The translations under genes and the position numbers were made by a program. The notes beneath the pieces were generated by a model, which was not told the DNA's origin, did not search any database, and saw only the letters and a list, made by a program, of their open reading frames with translations. This document shows positions 51,848-63,390 of a stretch of 64,000 nt of DNA, one piece after another. How positions within the stretch are numbered: position 1 is the stretch's first letter; each line of letters begins with the position of its first letter. The stretch lies in assembly GCA_025201375.1 (NCBI GenBank), contig JAIWZP010000025.1, forward strand, positions 124,001-188,000, in the 5' to 3' direction. The stretch is from Gongronella butleri. Taxonomy: Eukaryota > Mucoromycota > Mucoromycetes > Mucorales > Cunninghamellaceae.

Positions 51848-53455
51848 TTAGAGGCAAAGGCCCTCGGTGATGCCAAAATAGCTATCATGAAAAGAAAAAA
51901 ATGAATACGAAATTCTTATTTTTTTTTTTTTTGGGCGTTTTACCTCAGGTGATCAAAGAAGTTGAGGAAGGGAGGGGTGCTGTCCGAGCATTTTTTGTTC
52001 TCAAAGAACAGTGCCTTGCAAATTTCTACAAAAAAATAAAAGAAGCGCGTGTGAGTGCGTGTGTGTGATGCGCAATGGCGCGCTTTTTTTATGGATTCTT
52101 ACGCGTCGTCTTCTTGTCATTCTGGATCCAGTACTCAAGACCGCTGTGAACAAAGCCAAGGCTCATGGCAGGCAAGTGGGGAACCACTAAAGTCAAAAAA
52201 AAATTGACGTGTAAGAGCACAATTGCAGTTTTTTTTTTCAAATTTTCGATTCGATCTCCATTGAACAGCCTTACAATCATTGTCGTTGACAACACGGAAC
52301 TTGGGGATCTTGGTGTCAATCATGTAAGACGCAAAGTGGGGGTTGCCAGTGCGGGGTTCGCCTAAATAAAAGAAAAAGCACAAAAATGTCAGAATTTGCG
52401 CGGAAACGTATACTTTTCTACTGTACCAAAGGTGAAAATTTGCAAGTTGGAGGGCGTGACAGACTCAAAGCGTTGATACAAATCCAAGGCACCAAGCATG
52501 GCCTGCGAAGCACCGAGAGAGTGACTATAAAATTGTTAAAAACAAAAGCGCGTTAATGAATGAAATGCGCAAATAACAAAGGCTTTCATGCGCTTTACCC
52601 AGTCACATCAATCTTGTAATTGGGGTATTGTTCCATCAAGGATTGCATGGTCAGAATCACATCGGATTGAACCTCCAAATACGACTTTAAAAAGCCATCG
52701 TGCACTTGCGAGCCCTTGACAGGGGGATAATCGACCTTTTTGAATTTGATGTCCTATATAAAACAAAGAATATGTTGTGTCAATTGGATGAAGCAGCCAT
52801 GCCCAGAAATGAATCACGTACAACAATGGCGCTCTTGATGCTGTTGGTGCCTAAACGCGTCAAAAAATGAAAAAAAAAGTCAGAATACACGCGCGCCAAA
52901 TGCAACAATGAGTATTCTACCGCGGAAGACAATAAAGAAATTCTGGAGACTGTCGCTTTGGAGGATGAAGCCGTTGGTGTCAGACGATTTGGACTTGAAG
53001 GTTTTCACGATTTTGCCATCCGGGACAGCATCGCAATGCGGGCACGACCACTTGCCACCGGGAGCGACACCGCGGCAGTACGAGCTGGCAGCCAGCTTGG
53101 CGCGCAGAATCGCGGCATCGACCTGAACAGCGGATGCCTGCGTCACGCCCTGGAGGCCGCCGAGAATCGACTTGTTCTTGGGATCACTGAATGCCCAGCC
53201 ACCAACCGTTTTCATGCCCGCAGGCAGATCGCCATTGGCCTTTGCATTCTCGTCTTCCATGTTCAGCATGCCCATATCAAACCCAGGGAGCAGGCCTGCC
53301 GATTGGCACCGGCTGGGAATCAAAGGAGGAAGCGTGCCATTTGTGGCGGCGTCGCGCGCCATGATGCCGCCATGGAGCGGCGCAGCCTCGGTCAACGAGG
53401 TCAAAAACGACACGGCAAGCGTCAAGGGCACAATCGCAAGCTGCTTAAACATCAT
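51848..53455 (-). CDS. Secreted triacylglycerol lipase (Rhizomucor/Rhizopus type), paralogue 1
   Basis: Eight exons (52921-53455, 52822-52850, 52599-52753, 52427-52524, 52275-52361, 52103-52186, 51944-52025, 51848-51881) give 367 residues. The start MMFKQLAIVPLTLAVSFLTS to TEAAP is a signal peptide, followed by a propeptide-like region of about 70-90 residues. The class 3 lipase fold is evident. The nucleophile Ser242 is in GHSLG, the catalytic Asp301 precedes LVPHLP, and His355 is in FDHLSYFG. The oxyanion-side FRGTNS and the Cys pair typical of the family are present. The product hydrolyses triacylglycerol outside the cell. ATG 53455 or the adjacent ATG 53452 starts the protein. Confidence 0.95.
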
Positions 53456-53573
53456 CTTGAAGAGAGTAAAAAAAAAAAAAAAAAGAGTGGAAAGGGGATA
53501 GAAAAAGAGAAAAAAAAAGGAAAAAGTGATGAGGAAAAAAAAAAAAAGTGGCCGTCATGCATCGCGACGCGGT

Positions 53574-53582
53574 CTATTTATA
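53574..53582 (-). promoter_or_regulatory. TATA box candidate, lipase 1
   Basis: The minus strand reads ATATAAATA about 120 bp upstream of the lipase start codon. Confidence 0.5.
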
Positions 53583-55193
53583 TTATCTTGATCCCAGTTA
53601 GACAGATTTCCATGTGCCAGTGCTTCAATATTGCATTCTGCTCTTTTTTCTCCTTTCATTGTGGAGATTCCCACCCTTATTTGCGGATAAATGACCCTAT
53701 TTTTGACACGGGATGGTGCCTTTTTCCGAGGCGCCACATTGCGGGGCAACGGGGAGTATTCATCTTACATTACTTTTTTTCTTTTGATGTGTGTGTGACG
53801 TGATCCATGGATGATGGATGCTGGCGGACTACCCCGCATTGGTGACACCGGCGGCCCATGTGACGCAAATGAATCGGAGGAAAAAATAGCCTCCAGGGAC
53901 AAGAACATGATCTTTTGGATCTTAAATCTCAGCCTCGCGTAGCACCAATTTTCACATTCTGAGCTTGATTTCGATTTTTTACACACCAAGCTGTCTCAAG
54001 CGTGGACTGACAGCCCTCGATTGAATAATCAGTAATCATCGATGCCTGCTGAACCTTGTTGCCTCCCCTTTTTGACCCCTTTCACTTGGGACGCTGTCAT
54101 TACGCGTTTCCTCCTCGTTTGGCGTGCAATTATGACGAGGACCTCCACCAATCCCATCTTTTTTTTTTGTGGGGTAATATAGCCACCCTTGTGGGGTTAC
54201 AAAATGAGAAAACACGCAAGCAAAAATAAAAAAAGCGAGGAAACACAGATAAAAAAAAAGGCGTGCAGAATTGGCCTTGTTCTTGCCAATGTGGATTTTG
54301 TCGTGTGGGGAACAGGCACCTAAGCCTTGATTAGATAGGGCGGGATGTGCAGGATGGCAATGGCCATCGCCTGCTTGAGCGTGATCCTTCGAATTTAACA
54401 AACAAACAAAAAAAAAAAAACGTGCTGCTCGGTTGATAATTGAGTGCTGAGGAGGCTCGCCGCAGACATTGTTGCCAACGGATGGTTCTCCAGTAAATTA
54501 TGATCATTCTTGCACATGTGAAAGCAGAGTAATTTTTCTTCAATTCCCAGCTCACATTCGCGGAAAATGCGCTGGCTAAACCTGCCAATGGCAGATTTAG
54601 CCGACGCGTCACAAATCCAGACCGCCTGACTATGCTCTCATTTTCTCATCGCTGGCATTGCCAAAGAGCCAACACAGCGAGAAAATGAGGGCTATGAATA
54701 ATGGCATTCAATAAGAATCAAGTTTCTACCGCTGATGAGACAATGTGTGGATCAATGCCTGCCTCAATATTGATTATAGGGAGGGGGCGCATTTGACCTT
54801 CTGGTTCCTTGACCATGCTCTAAAAAAGAATCATGGCGGACTGCACACTGAAACGTCAAATTTTTCAAAAATGTCAACATTCGCATTTGCCATCTCGAGA
54901 TCTATTTGGATGGTGAATGGCAAGCTGAAATGATAGGTCTAATTGACAAGACTTAATGGCAAGACTGGAGGACCATGACAAGCCAAATGGCAGACTCCAG
55001 ACGCGCAACCCAACAATGCCGAACGTTTGCCCCCCCCTTTTTTTTTGTTGCTTAAAAGGCTGCGCTCACTGCGCCATTAAATGTGCCTATTGTTACACTA
55101 TAATACGGCAGGCGACTTGGGACAAAGGCGTGCTTTGTTGGGTGTTTCCTTCACGATTGTTAAAAGCATTATTTTTTTGCACAAGCTTCGTCA

Positions 55194-55330
55194 TGACGAC
55201 GGATAACAGCGTCTTACCAAGAACACTTGACTTGCTTTTTGAAATCGTCAGCAAGAAACTTCGAATGCAACGCGATTTGCATCTGTCCGAGCTCTTTTGG
55301 AGCACGCCACATGCAAATCTATCATAAAAT
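55194..55330 (+). pseudogene. F-box gene relic
   Basis: The frame from ATG 55194 reads MTTDNSVLPRTLDLLFEIVS, which matches the start of the intact F-box protein downstream (MNVSALPRIFDLPSEILLEI) through LPR..DL..EI. Similarity fades after about 20 codons and the frame ends at 55327 without the rest of the F-box, so this is a decayed duplicate or a truncated copy. It is preceded by a T run like that before F-box protein 1. Confidence 0.55.
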
Positions 55331-56197
55331 CTGCGGCCGCCAAACTTTCAGACCAAAATCAAAAAGGCAAGTCTGCAGAATACAACCAAACCTTGTCCAT
55401 TAGATGGAATTCACGGCAAAACCACGGGAGATGGCAAAGAAGAGCCCGACCCATCAACTCTTTGACAAGCAATGAACGATTTTACAGTAACTTGAACTTT
55501 AAAGGCAAATTGCACCTCTGCAGCGCCATCATCCATATATCATAGACCGCTGCCGATGCGTCCATCTGAACGCCCTGTTCCAGGTGCATAAATGTGGCGC
55601 TAGCAGCGAGTGAGGAACACTTGCGTGACGCGAATTTTCACAAATTGATGTTCGACCAAATCGTGACCATTCTTTGCAACGTGTAAAATCTGTCAGAATT
55701 TACTTTTTTTACCGATCACGAATGCTCAAGTGCGCACCAAGATGTGCTTTTTCCAGTGACACAACTTTGAAGACACCGTGGCCAACTCTCATCTAGAAAG
55801 CTTTGAGACGAAAATCTGATGTAAAACAAAGTAGATTGCGTTTTACGCCAGAGCACTGTGAAGACTGCTGGCTAGTGGGGTCAATTGATCGCTTCATACA
55901 CGAACAGTTCAACAGTATCATAAAGTTGTGAGTGGTACAATGATGCTGTATCATAATCGATCACGAAATGGCACATTTTGAGGGCCTAATCGGCCGGTGT
56001 GTTGTTTGCCCGACTTTTTTTTTTTTTTTTTTTGGCTTGTGCGCCTTTCGAGGCTGTGTACACATTGCTGCGGCAATTGAAGGAGAATGCCGTTTTAATG
56101 TTACACAATTTCAAGTGTATCTTACGGGTTGCAGAATATTTTTTTGTCCTATACTCCCTCTTTTTGCCTTTTTTTTTTTTTTTCTTACGCAACCATC

Positions 56198-58233
56198 ATG
56201 AACGTGTCAGCTTTGCCAAGAATATTTGACTTGCCATCCGAGATCTTGCTTGAAATTTTGGATGGGTTCAGTGACGAGGAATTGCTAAACTTGCGCCTGA
56301 CCTCCAAACAGTGGGATCGCGTGGTTTGCCCGTTGTTGTTCAGGGAATTGGTGCTGCAAAAGCCAGTGTATGTCATGGATCCTATTCAGGACCTCATTGC
56401 TAGCTTGACAAACGATGCCCAACCATCCTTGTCCATTGGAAATTATGGTAAAATGCCTAAATGAATGACGGATCGCCGCAGGTTCTTATTTAATATTACA
56501 TTATAGTGCGTGTCATTCGCATTGAGTCGCGCGCCATGTCGACCAAGGAATTGTACAGGATTGCACAGCAATGTCCCAGTGCAAAGACTCTCGAGATTCC
56601 ATTCAAAACACTGCGCGAAATGAACCAAATCTTGTTTTCCTCGGCCACCACTAGCAAAAAGAAGAGGGCGCATCGTGGTGTCAACAAGCCGGCCGACTTG
56701 GAGATGCAGGAGTTGTTCAAAGGGCTATTCACTGACACGTCCATCCAGAAGCTATGTGTGCCGGGCGCTGTCAATGGCGATCTCTTTCAAGATGGAATCA
56801 TCCATTGCCTCGGCGGACTGCGCCAATTGGACTTGGGCTCGACCGTGTGCCCTCCCCATGTCCCTACAGCATTTGATCTCGGGCTCCTCGAATTGCTTCA
56901 TTCCGTATGCCCTGTCTTGGAATCGCTGACATGTGCCATCTCGTCCGCCGGCCGCACGATCGACATCCAGGCCTTACGTGCCAAGAAGTCGACGTCGCGC
57001 CCTGTGTTTTGGCCGTCCATGCGCCGTCTGGCCATTCGCTTTGTCGACTGCAGCACCGATGTCCACGGTTACACCATTTTCAGACATTCCGGTGCCCGTG
57101 CAAGGAAAGCAACCCAGAACGACCGCATTGGGCATCCTGACGAGGCACATCCATTGACTGAAAGCACGCTCATGCTTGCATATCTTGCACTCGCCATGCC
57201 AAACCTTGAGAACCTCAAGTACGAAAGCAGAATGCCAGAATTAGACGACGCGACGGCTGTGTCCAACCTGATGTGTGCATTGAGGCGTCATTTTGGCGCA
57301 CCAGAAAATTGGCGCGACAGTTTTCCAAGGCTGCAACGGGCGGAATTGTTGAGTTTGGAACTCAATTCGTACATGGAATGCATTTTGTATGGCCCGTCCA
57401 TGCTGTCTGTCACCATGAAAGAATGTGCATGGGTCCACAATCCTTCATGTGCGGCCATGCTCAAGGAAATGATGGCTATGGAGCATCTCACCACGCTCCA
57501 TTTGACCATATCACACCCGTATCAATATTCGATCAACATAAGGCGCGAAAGAGCACCCAGAGATAAATTTTACATTGATCAGGTGCTAGATGCGCTGCCA
57601 AACTTGTTGGTGATATCGCTGCATCGCCATTGGTACATAAAATGCTCAACAATGCCACGTGTGCCTATCCGTGGGGCTGCTTCGCCTTGCCTGACGCCGC
57701 ATCCGCTTCGATGTTTCAAGCTACGATTTACCACAGTCGAGAATTCCGCTGTGCTTGAGTACATTTCGCAACGCTGCCCCGACTTTTATATGTTGGAGCT
57801 CCGTGAAGCCTGTATTTTGGCGACAGACCCTCCTGAGACTCTGCGCGCTCTCCAGCCAAGTGTCAATTCGTCTCAACACGATCTACAGGCTCGCCTCGTC
57901 ACGCTCCAGGCGGCTCGCAATGTGATTTGGCTCCCATTCTTGTACAATTCCTTGCGCAGCATCACCATCAGTGACTTGCGCTGTCCACAGTTGGATGATA
58001 ATTACTATCATTATGTCGGCATTGTCCAGGCACCCAATTACACCAGAGACGAAGGGCATGACGCCAAATGTGTAAACTTGTTTAAAAACAGTGTCTATCA
58101 GGGCGCCCCAGGGCCATTACCCGCCGAAGAATTCTTTACCAAGGAAGGGCGCCTAGGGCGTCTTGTCTTGCTCACAAAAACAATCAGCAACGATTTTTAT
58201 CACATTCCCGGTGGCCAGATCCTCAATTTGTAG
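56198..58233 (+). CDS. F-box/LRR-like protein 1 (tandem pair)
   Basis: Two exons (56198-56447, 56507-58233) give 658 residues. Residues 5-55 are an F-box: LPRIFDLPSEILLEILDG, LLNLRLTSKQWDRVVCPLLF. The rest is a leucine-rich, LRR-like array (for example LGGLRQLDLGSTVCPP, MPNLENLKYESRMPEL, LEYISQRCPDFYMLELREAC). F-box proteins recruit substrates to SCF ubiquitin ligases through Skp1; the substrate here is unknown. It shares intron position, phase and exon-1 length (250 nt) with the next gene, so the two arose by tandem duplication. Confidence 0.9.
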
Positions 58234-58544
58234 CCAGTTTGCTCATTGGCAACGAATAAAAAAAAAAAAAAAAAAGCATGCAGGCAAGGCAAGCTCATGC
58301 CGACGTCGGAAATCAAAATTTGACGCCGCGGCTGTCGCATAAAAAAAGTGTTCCTTGATTTAGTCGTTTTTCTTCTTTATACTGCGGCGAGGCAAAGCAC
58401 TGCGGCAGCAGACGGCGGCGACCCGTGTGACACAGCGGCAAGCTCGTTTCTGCAACACGCAATAAAAGCGCTCTTTTTAAGTTTTCTCGTTTTTTGTTCT
58501 TTCCCATCGTTGCCAAACGACGTTTTGTTGCTTTTTTGCTCACC
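58234..58544. other. Spacer between tandem F-box genes
   Basis: 311 bp with an A run after the first stop codon and TTTATACTG near 58376, a TATA-like site about 165 bp before the next ATG. No gene seen. Confidence 0.5.
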
Positions 58545-60480
58545 ATGGCGACGCCTGCCCCCTGCAAGATATTTGAACTCCCGTCCGAGCTGCTCTTTAG
58601 CATTTTGGATAATGTCGGCAACAACAGCCTCTGCTCGCTGCGACTGACAACAAGAAAATGGGACATACTCGTGTGTCCGCTTCTTTTCAAAAGCCTGGTG
58701 CTGTGCGAGTCGCGCTACACCATGGACCCCTTGGAAACACGTGTGGCTAGTTTGACAAACGACGCGCAGCCGGCGCTTTCCATTGGCAATTATGGTACGC
58801 ATGTGCTTGAAAACACGCGTTTTTTGCTAATTTTTTCTTCTAGTGCACGAAATCCAAGTAGAAACACGCGCAATTGCTATGCCAGACCTGATGTTGATTG
58901 CACAACAGTGTCCGTTTGCGACGCGCTTGATCATCCCTTACAAGGCGTTGCGCGACATGAATCGCATTTTGCGAGACGTGGACGACGCAAGCAGAAAACA
59001 GCGACGCCGCGGCACGGAGCCGACTGACCCGATGATGCAGCACGTGTTTGAGAAGCTGTTTGTCAATACACCGATCAATGAGCTGAGTGTGCCTGGCATA
59101 ATCAATGGCGAATTGTTCCACGGCGGCCTGCTTTATCGTCTAGGCGCTTTGCGTCACCTGGATCTCGGCAGCAATATGTGTCCGCCTTCCATCCCCGCCG
59201 GATTCAAGCTTGATTTGCTCCATTGGCTGCAGCAGATGTGCCCTGTGCTCGAATCACTGCGCTGTGTCTTGTCCCAAGTCGGAATGGAGCTGGAAATAGG
59301 AGCTGAGTGGCCTCATCCGTGGTTAAACCCGGTTAATCGATACGAATGGCTATCCTTGCAGCGCCTGGACATCACGGTGGGTGCAACTAGCTTTGGCGTC
59401 TTACACTCATACATGGAAAGCACCGTGATGCTTGCTTTTCTTTCACTGGTGACGCCCAATCTCACTGATCTGCAATTGCAATGGATCGTGTGCGAATCTC
59501 ACTGGCTCAACCCGTCTCAAACGATGACCAGTCTAAAATCTTTCCTTGGTTTGCCTAATATGTGGCAAAATGGCTTCCAAAACTTGAAACGCGCGACTTT
59601 GTTCAATTGCCAATTGGATTCCTACTCACAAGCGCTTCTTTACAACCGATCCTTGGACCACCTGACCCTCCAAAGTTGCGTGTGGGGGGAACACCCGACT
59701 GGCTTGCATGTCATTGAGCAATTGGCGCCATTGAGGCTCCTTACAGAACTCACATTGGGGACCGTCAAGGTGGACGAGGAAACAATGGCCACCTTGAGGG
59801 ATTACGACCGTGCGCCCGATCCTCTTTGCATTGATCTTCTTCTGGACGCGCTCCCGCAGCTGCAAAGGCTCAAAATCCAATGCTGCTGGCAAGTGTGCCT
59901 TTCATTAGAAAGGCGAAGCGCGACCTCTTGCCTCAAATCGCATCTCCTCACGGAACTGACCTTGGAGGTGGTCTCTGTCGCCGACACGAGCGTTCTCGAG
60001 TATATCTCGATGCGATGCGTAGCTCTTTCGCACCTGACACTCAACCAAGTCAGAATTGAACAGCTTTTGACGCCTGCCGGCATATTCCGTACATCTTCCT
60101 TGCCCGACATGCCGTCCAACCCAAAGTCACTGGTACGCAAGCTTCTGGGGCTGCAACGTTGGTCAAATATCGTGTGGCTGCCATTGATGCACAGCAAGTT
60201 GAAGACTCTTCATCTGTCAAGCTTGATTCTGGGCACAAGAGGCCAGCCGACGCGATACATTGCGTTTTGCGAGTCCCCAATATACCTTCGCGACCCACCA
60301 GGCGATAATTATACGCTCAAATACCATGAAATTTACAGCGATGGCGCGTACAATTCCCTCACGCGCTTGCCTGAAGAAGAATTTTCGGAAGCAACTGATA
60401 GAGAATATCATCGGCTTGTCGTACTCACAAAGTCGATCAACAGTCCAATCAGTTACAATCACACCCAAGCAGATATCTGA
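58545..60480 (+). CDS. F-box/LRR-like protein 2 (tandem pair)
   Basis: Two exons (58545-58794, 58844-60480) give 628 residues. The F-box KIFELPSELLFSILDN, LCSLRLTTRKWDILVCPLLF is close to that of its neighbour. The shared segment PLETRVASLTNDAQPALSIG shows common descent. The C-terminal LRR-like array keeps paralogous blocks (LGALRHLDLGSNMCPPSIPA, NVIWLP-type NIVWLPLMHSKLKTLHL, LVVLTKSINS). Divergence between the two is high in the repeat part, as expected for fast-evolving substrate receptors. Partners and target are unknown. Confidence 0.9.
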
Positions 60481-60651
60481 AAAAAATAAATAAAAAAAAG
60501 CCAGTGTTTGCGTTTTGAGCGTGGAAACCATCGCTTTGCATCTTTTTTTGGTTTATTTTGCACTGCAAATATTTGATTTGGCTTGATTGAAAGGCATTGC
60601 CTAGCCCTTGTACAACAAGGGGTTGCAATTGAGACCATTGGAGAGTCTTGA

Positions 60652-62194
60652 TCAGAGGCAGAGACCTTCATTGATGCCATAATAGCTGAAAAAAGGAAGG
60701 TTGTGTCAATTTCAGTTTTTTTTCGAGGGAAAAGGCACCAAACTTACTCGAGGTGGTCAAGGAGGCTAAGGAATGGCACCGTGCTGTCAGCACAATCCTT
60801 GGATTCAAAGTCGGCATTGCAAATCTCTGCATAAACAAAGAGGAAAAAAGGGCAGATCGTGAGCCATTACGATTCTAAATTCACTGAACAAAGAGTGGGG
60901 TTTTACGCGTCAGCTTAGATTGGTTGTCCTTGATCCAGTATTCCAGACCCGAGTGCAAAAAGCCCATGGCCATAGGGGGCAAGTGAGGCACAACTTTGTA
61001 GAAAAAATGGAATTAAGCGCGCCACAATGATTTTTCCTTTTTTTTTTTTTTGGTCTTGATTCTTACTGTCGGAGGCGTGGATAACGCGGATCTTGGGGAT
61101 ATTTGTAGACTTTACATATGCGGCAAAGGCAGGGTCACCAACGCGGGGCTCACCATACGTGTAAATAAACAAATTCGAGGGACTCAGGCTGTTGAAGCGC
61201 TGGAAGAAATCAAGAGCGGCAAACACGGCTTGCGCAGCACCGAGCGAGTGACTAGGTCAGAAATAATGAGCGCTCTGAACTCGTTTAGAATGTGTTTATA
61301 TCTTTTGTACCCTGTAACTTCCACATTATAATTAGGATATTGTTGAATAAGACCCTGCATTGTGGTGAGGACGGTGCTTTGCACCTCCAAATACGACTTG
61401 TAGAAACCCTAGATGCCAAAAATATGCGAATTGAGTGTTCAATTTCAAAAACAAACACAAAATAGCTTACGTCGTGGACATTGGTGCCACTCACGGGCGT
61501 ATATGCCGTCTTGACAAATTCAATATCCTGTAAAAAGCATCGACGTGAGCAACAGCAAGGAAAAGATGGATTTTAAGCGCGCAACACGTACGACAATGGC
61601 ACTGCGAATGCTGTTGGTGCCTAAAATTTTGGAAAAAAAAACGAAAATGTGAGCTTTGTTCGCGACTTGCTTGACTATTACTCTACCTCGGAAGGACAAA
61701 AAGATGGTCTTTAGACTATCCGAGGTGATGAAATAGCCATTGGTGTCGTCCAAGGAGGATTGGAAGGACTTGACAATCTTAGCGTCCGAGACAGCGCCGC
61801 AATTGGGGCAAGACCATGTGTTGCCGGGTACGACGTTGCGACAGTAAGCATTAGCGGCCAGCTGTGCGCGCAGATACACGGTATCGACCTGCTGGGTGCT
61901 TGCCTGGCTGACACCGGGCGCCGATGAGATGGTTGCAGACAACGTTTGAGGATCTTCAAGCGCCCATCCATCCAAAGTGCCCACGCCAACGGGAACACCG
62001 CCATTGGCCGTTGAAATGCCCTGTTCCAACGACGTGTTGAAGTTGGGCGTGCCTGCCGATGCGCACCGCGCTGGGATCAGAGCTGGAAGCGTGTCACGCG
62101 TCATCAATGGGCCAGCCACGGGTGCAGCCTCGATCAACGAGGAAAAAAGGAGCGTGGCCGCCGCCAGCGACTTGAAGGCTTGCTTGATCATCAT
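60652..62194 (-). CDS. Secreted triacylglycerol lipase (Rhizomucor/Rhizopus type), paralogue 2
   Basis: Eight exons (61687-62194, 61592-61620, 61471-61527, 61311-61408, 61067-61251, 60907-60993, 60748-60826, 60652-60685) give 358 residues. Signal peptide MMIKQAFKSLAAATLLFSS to IEAAP, propeptide, then the class 3 lipase domain. Ser233 is in GHSLG, Asp292 precedes IVPHLPP and His346 is in LDHLDYYG. The C-terminus YYGINEGLCL matches the family. Compared with paralogue 1, the intron before GEPR is missing (one exon 61067-61251 replaces two) and an extra intron splits VHD|GFYKSYLEV (61409-61470). It should act on extracellular fats. Confidence 0.95.
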
Positions 62195-63390
62195 TGTATT
62201 TTGTACAATTGAAAAAAAGAATGGGAGGGGGTGGGATTGAAAATGGAGATTTGGGTGAGGAAAGAAAACAAGACGCGCCGTGTGCCTTGCTTTTATACAC
62301 ACACAAAGCGTGCCGCATGACGCGATGAGCCATTGCCGCACGTCAGGTCTAGATCTTGCCTGGATTCTGTTTTTCCCATAGTATAAACGAGTCAGAAGGC
62401 CCTTTTCTCAACAAATATATGCTTTGGCACGCGCTCTTCCTTGTTATGCAAAATGAATTTAGTCGAGTGACTCTCCCTTGGCATCCACAATGCTATCCAA
62501 CAGGAGCAGCAGGAGGATGGCTGCCCTGTCCCACGTTTTTCCCCCGCAAACTCAAAAACTTGCGCTCTGACGCTTGCATGGTTGCACAGGCTCGACTTTG
62601 TGCAATCCCGCGATCTCACAGAGGGCTGCCGGCGCGAAGAGTGGGTAACACCATTTTCACATTCAAACTTTGACGAGTCTTGGGTTCACACACGCTATCG
62701 GTGGAAAAAACAAATGATGGACAAAAGGGAAAATACTCGAGCTCACGGGTCAACCTTATACAATTGAGCCCTGCATCCCTTTTTTTCACTCTTAAGTTGC
62801 ATTGTCTATGAATCTTGCCTTTTCAAGCTGCAGTTGCCCTTTTATGCGCGACCCGGGTACTTTATTGTTCCCAAAAGACGCGCTGCGGCCCATTGCGCAT
62901 CATCTGATGTGCGGAAAAACTGGGAAAAGCGCAAGTGAACAAATTGACGCCTAAAAGGGAGCGGCGCGCGTTTCCAGCCTCGGAATTCCTTTTTTTCCTC
63001 TATTTTTGGACCTTTTTTTTTTTTTTTGTTTTTTGATCGATCAAGCTTTCATTTGCCAAAGCACAAGATCGTCTTTGTAAAGCGATTTGCACAATCACGT
63101 TGAATTCCTTGATGTATATTAAATGAATCCTCGTTGCACAAAATCTCACTTTTCCTCGCAGCGGGGTAATAATGTGGGGTTGTGGGGGTTGCGTCCATCT
63201 CGATCGCTGGCAGGCCAGATCTTAAGTTTCGCGCGTGTTGCATCGTGCCTCTTTTTTTTTCCCGAATACACACTATATTTGGCAAGTCGCAATCACGGAA
63301 GAGCAGAGTGCAACCATCGTTTTAATTCAACAATTAACAAAAAACGCCGCGTGACGCCCATTGTCGGCAACGGATGCAAGGTCATGAGCC
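62195..63390. other. Spacer between lipases 2 and 3
   Basis: 1.2 kb. It contains the lipase 2 promoter and the 3' flank of lipase 3. No exon or clear repeat recognised. Confidence 0.55.
62290..62297 (-). promoter_or_regulatory. TATA box candidate, lipase 2
   Basis: The minus strand reads TATAAAAG about 100 bp upstream of the lipase start codon, in a position like that for lipase 1. Confidence 0.55.

Larger units (their letters stand above)
53456..56197. other. Gene-poor interval with F-box relic
   Basis: 2.7 kb. It has the lipase 1 promoter at one end and the F-box protein 1 leader (T-rich, 56010-56185) at the other. Between them lies single-copy-looking sequence, an F-box relic (about 55194-55330) and a fragment resembling repeat B (about 55300-55500). 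No intact gene. Confidence 0.55.
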
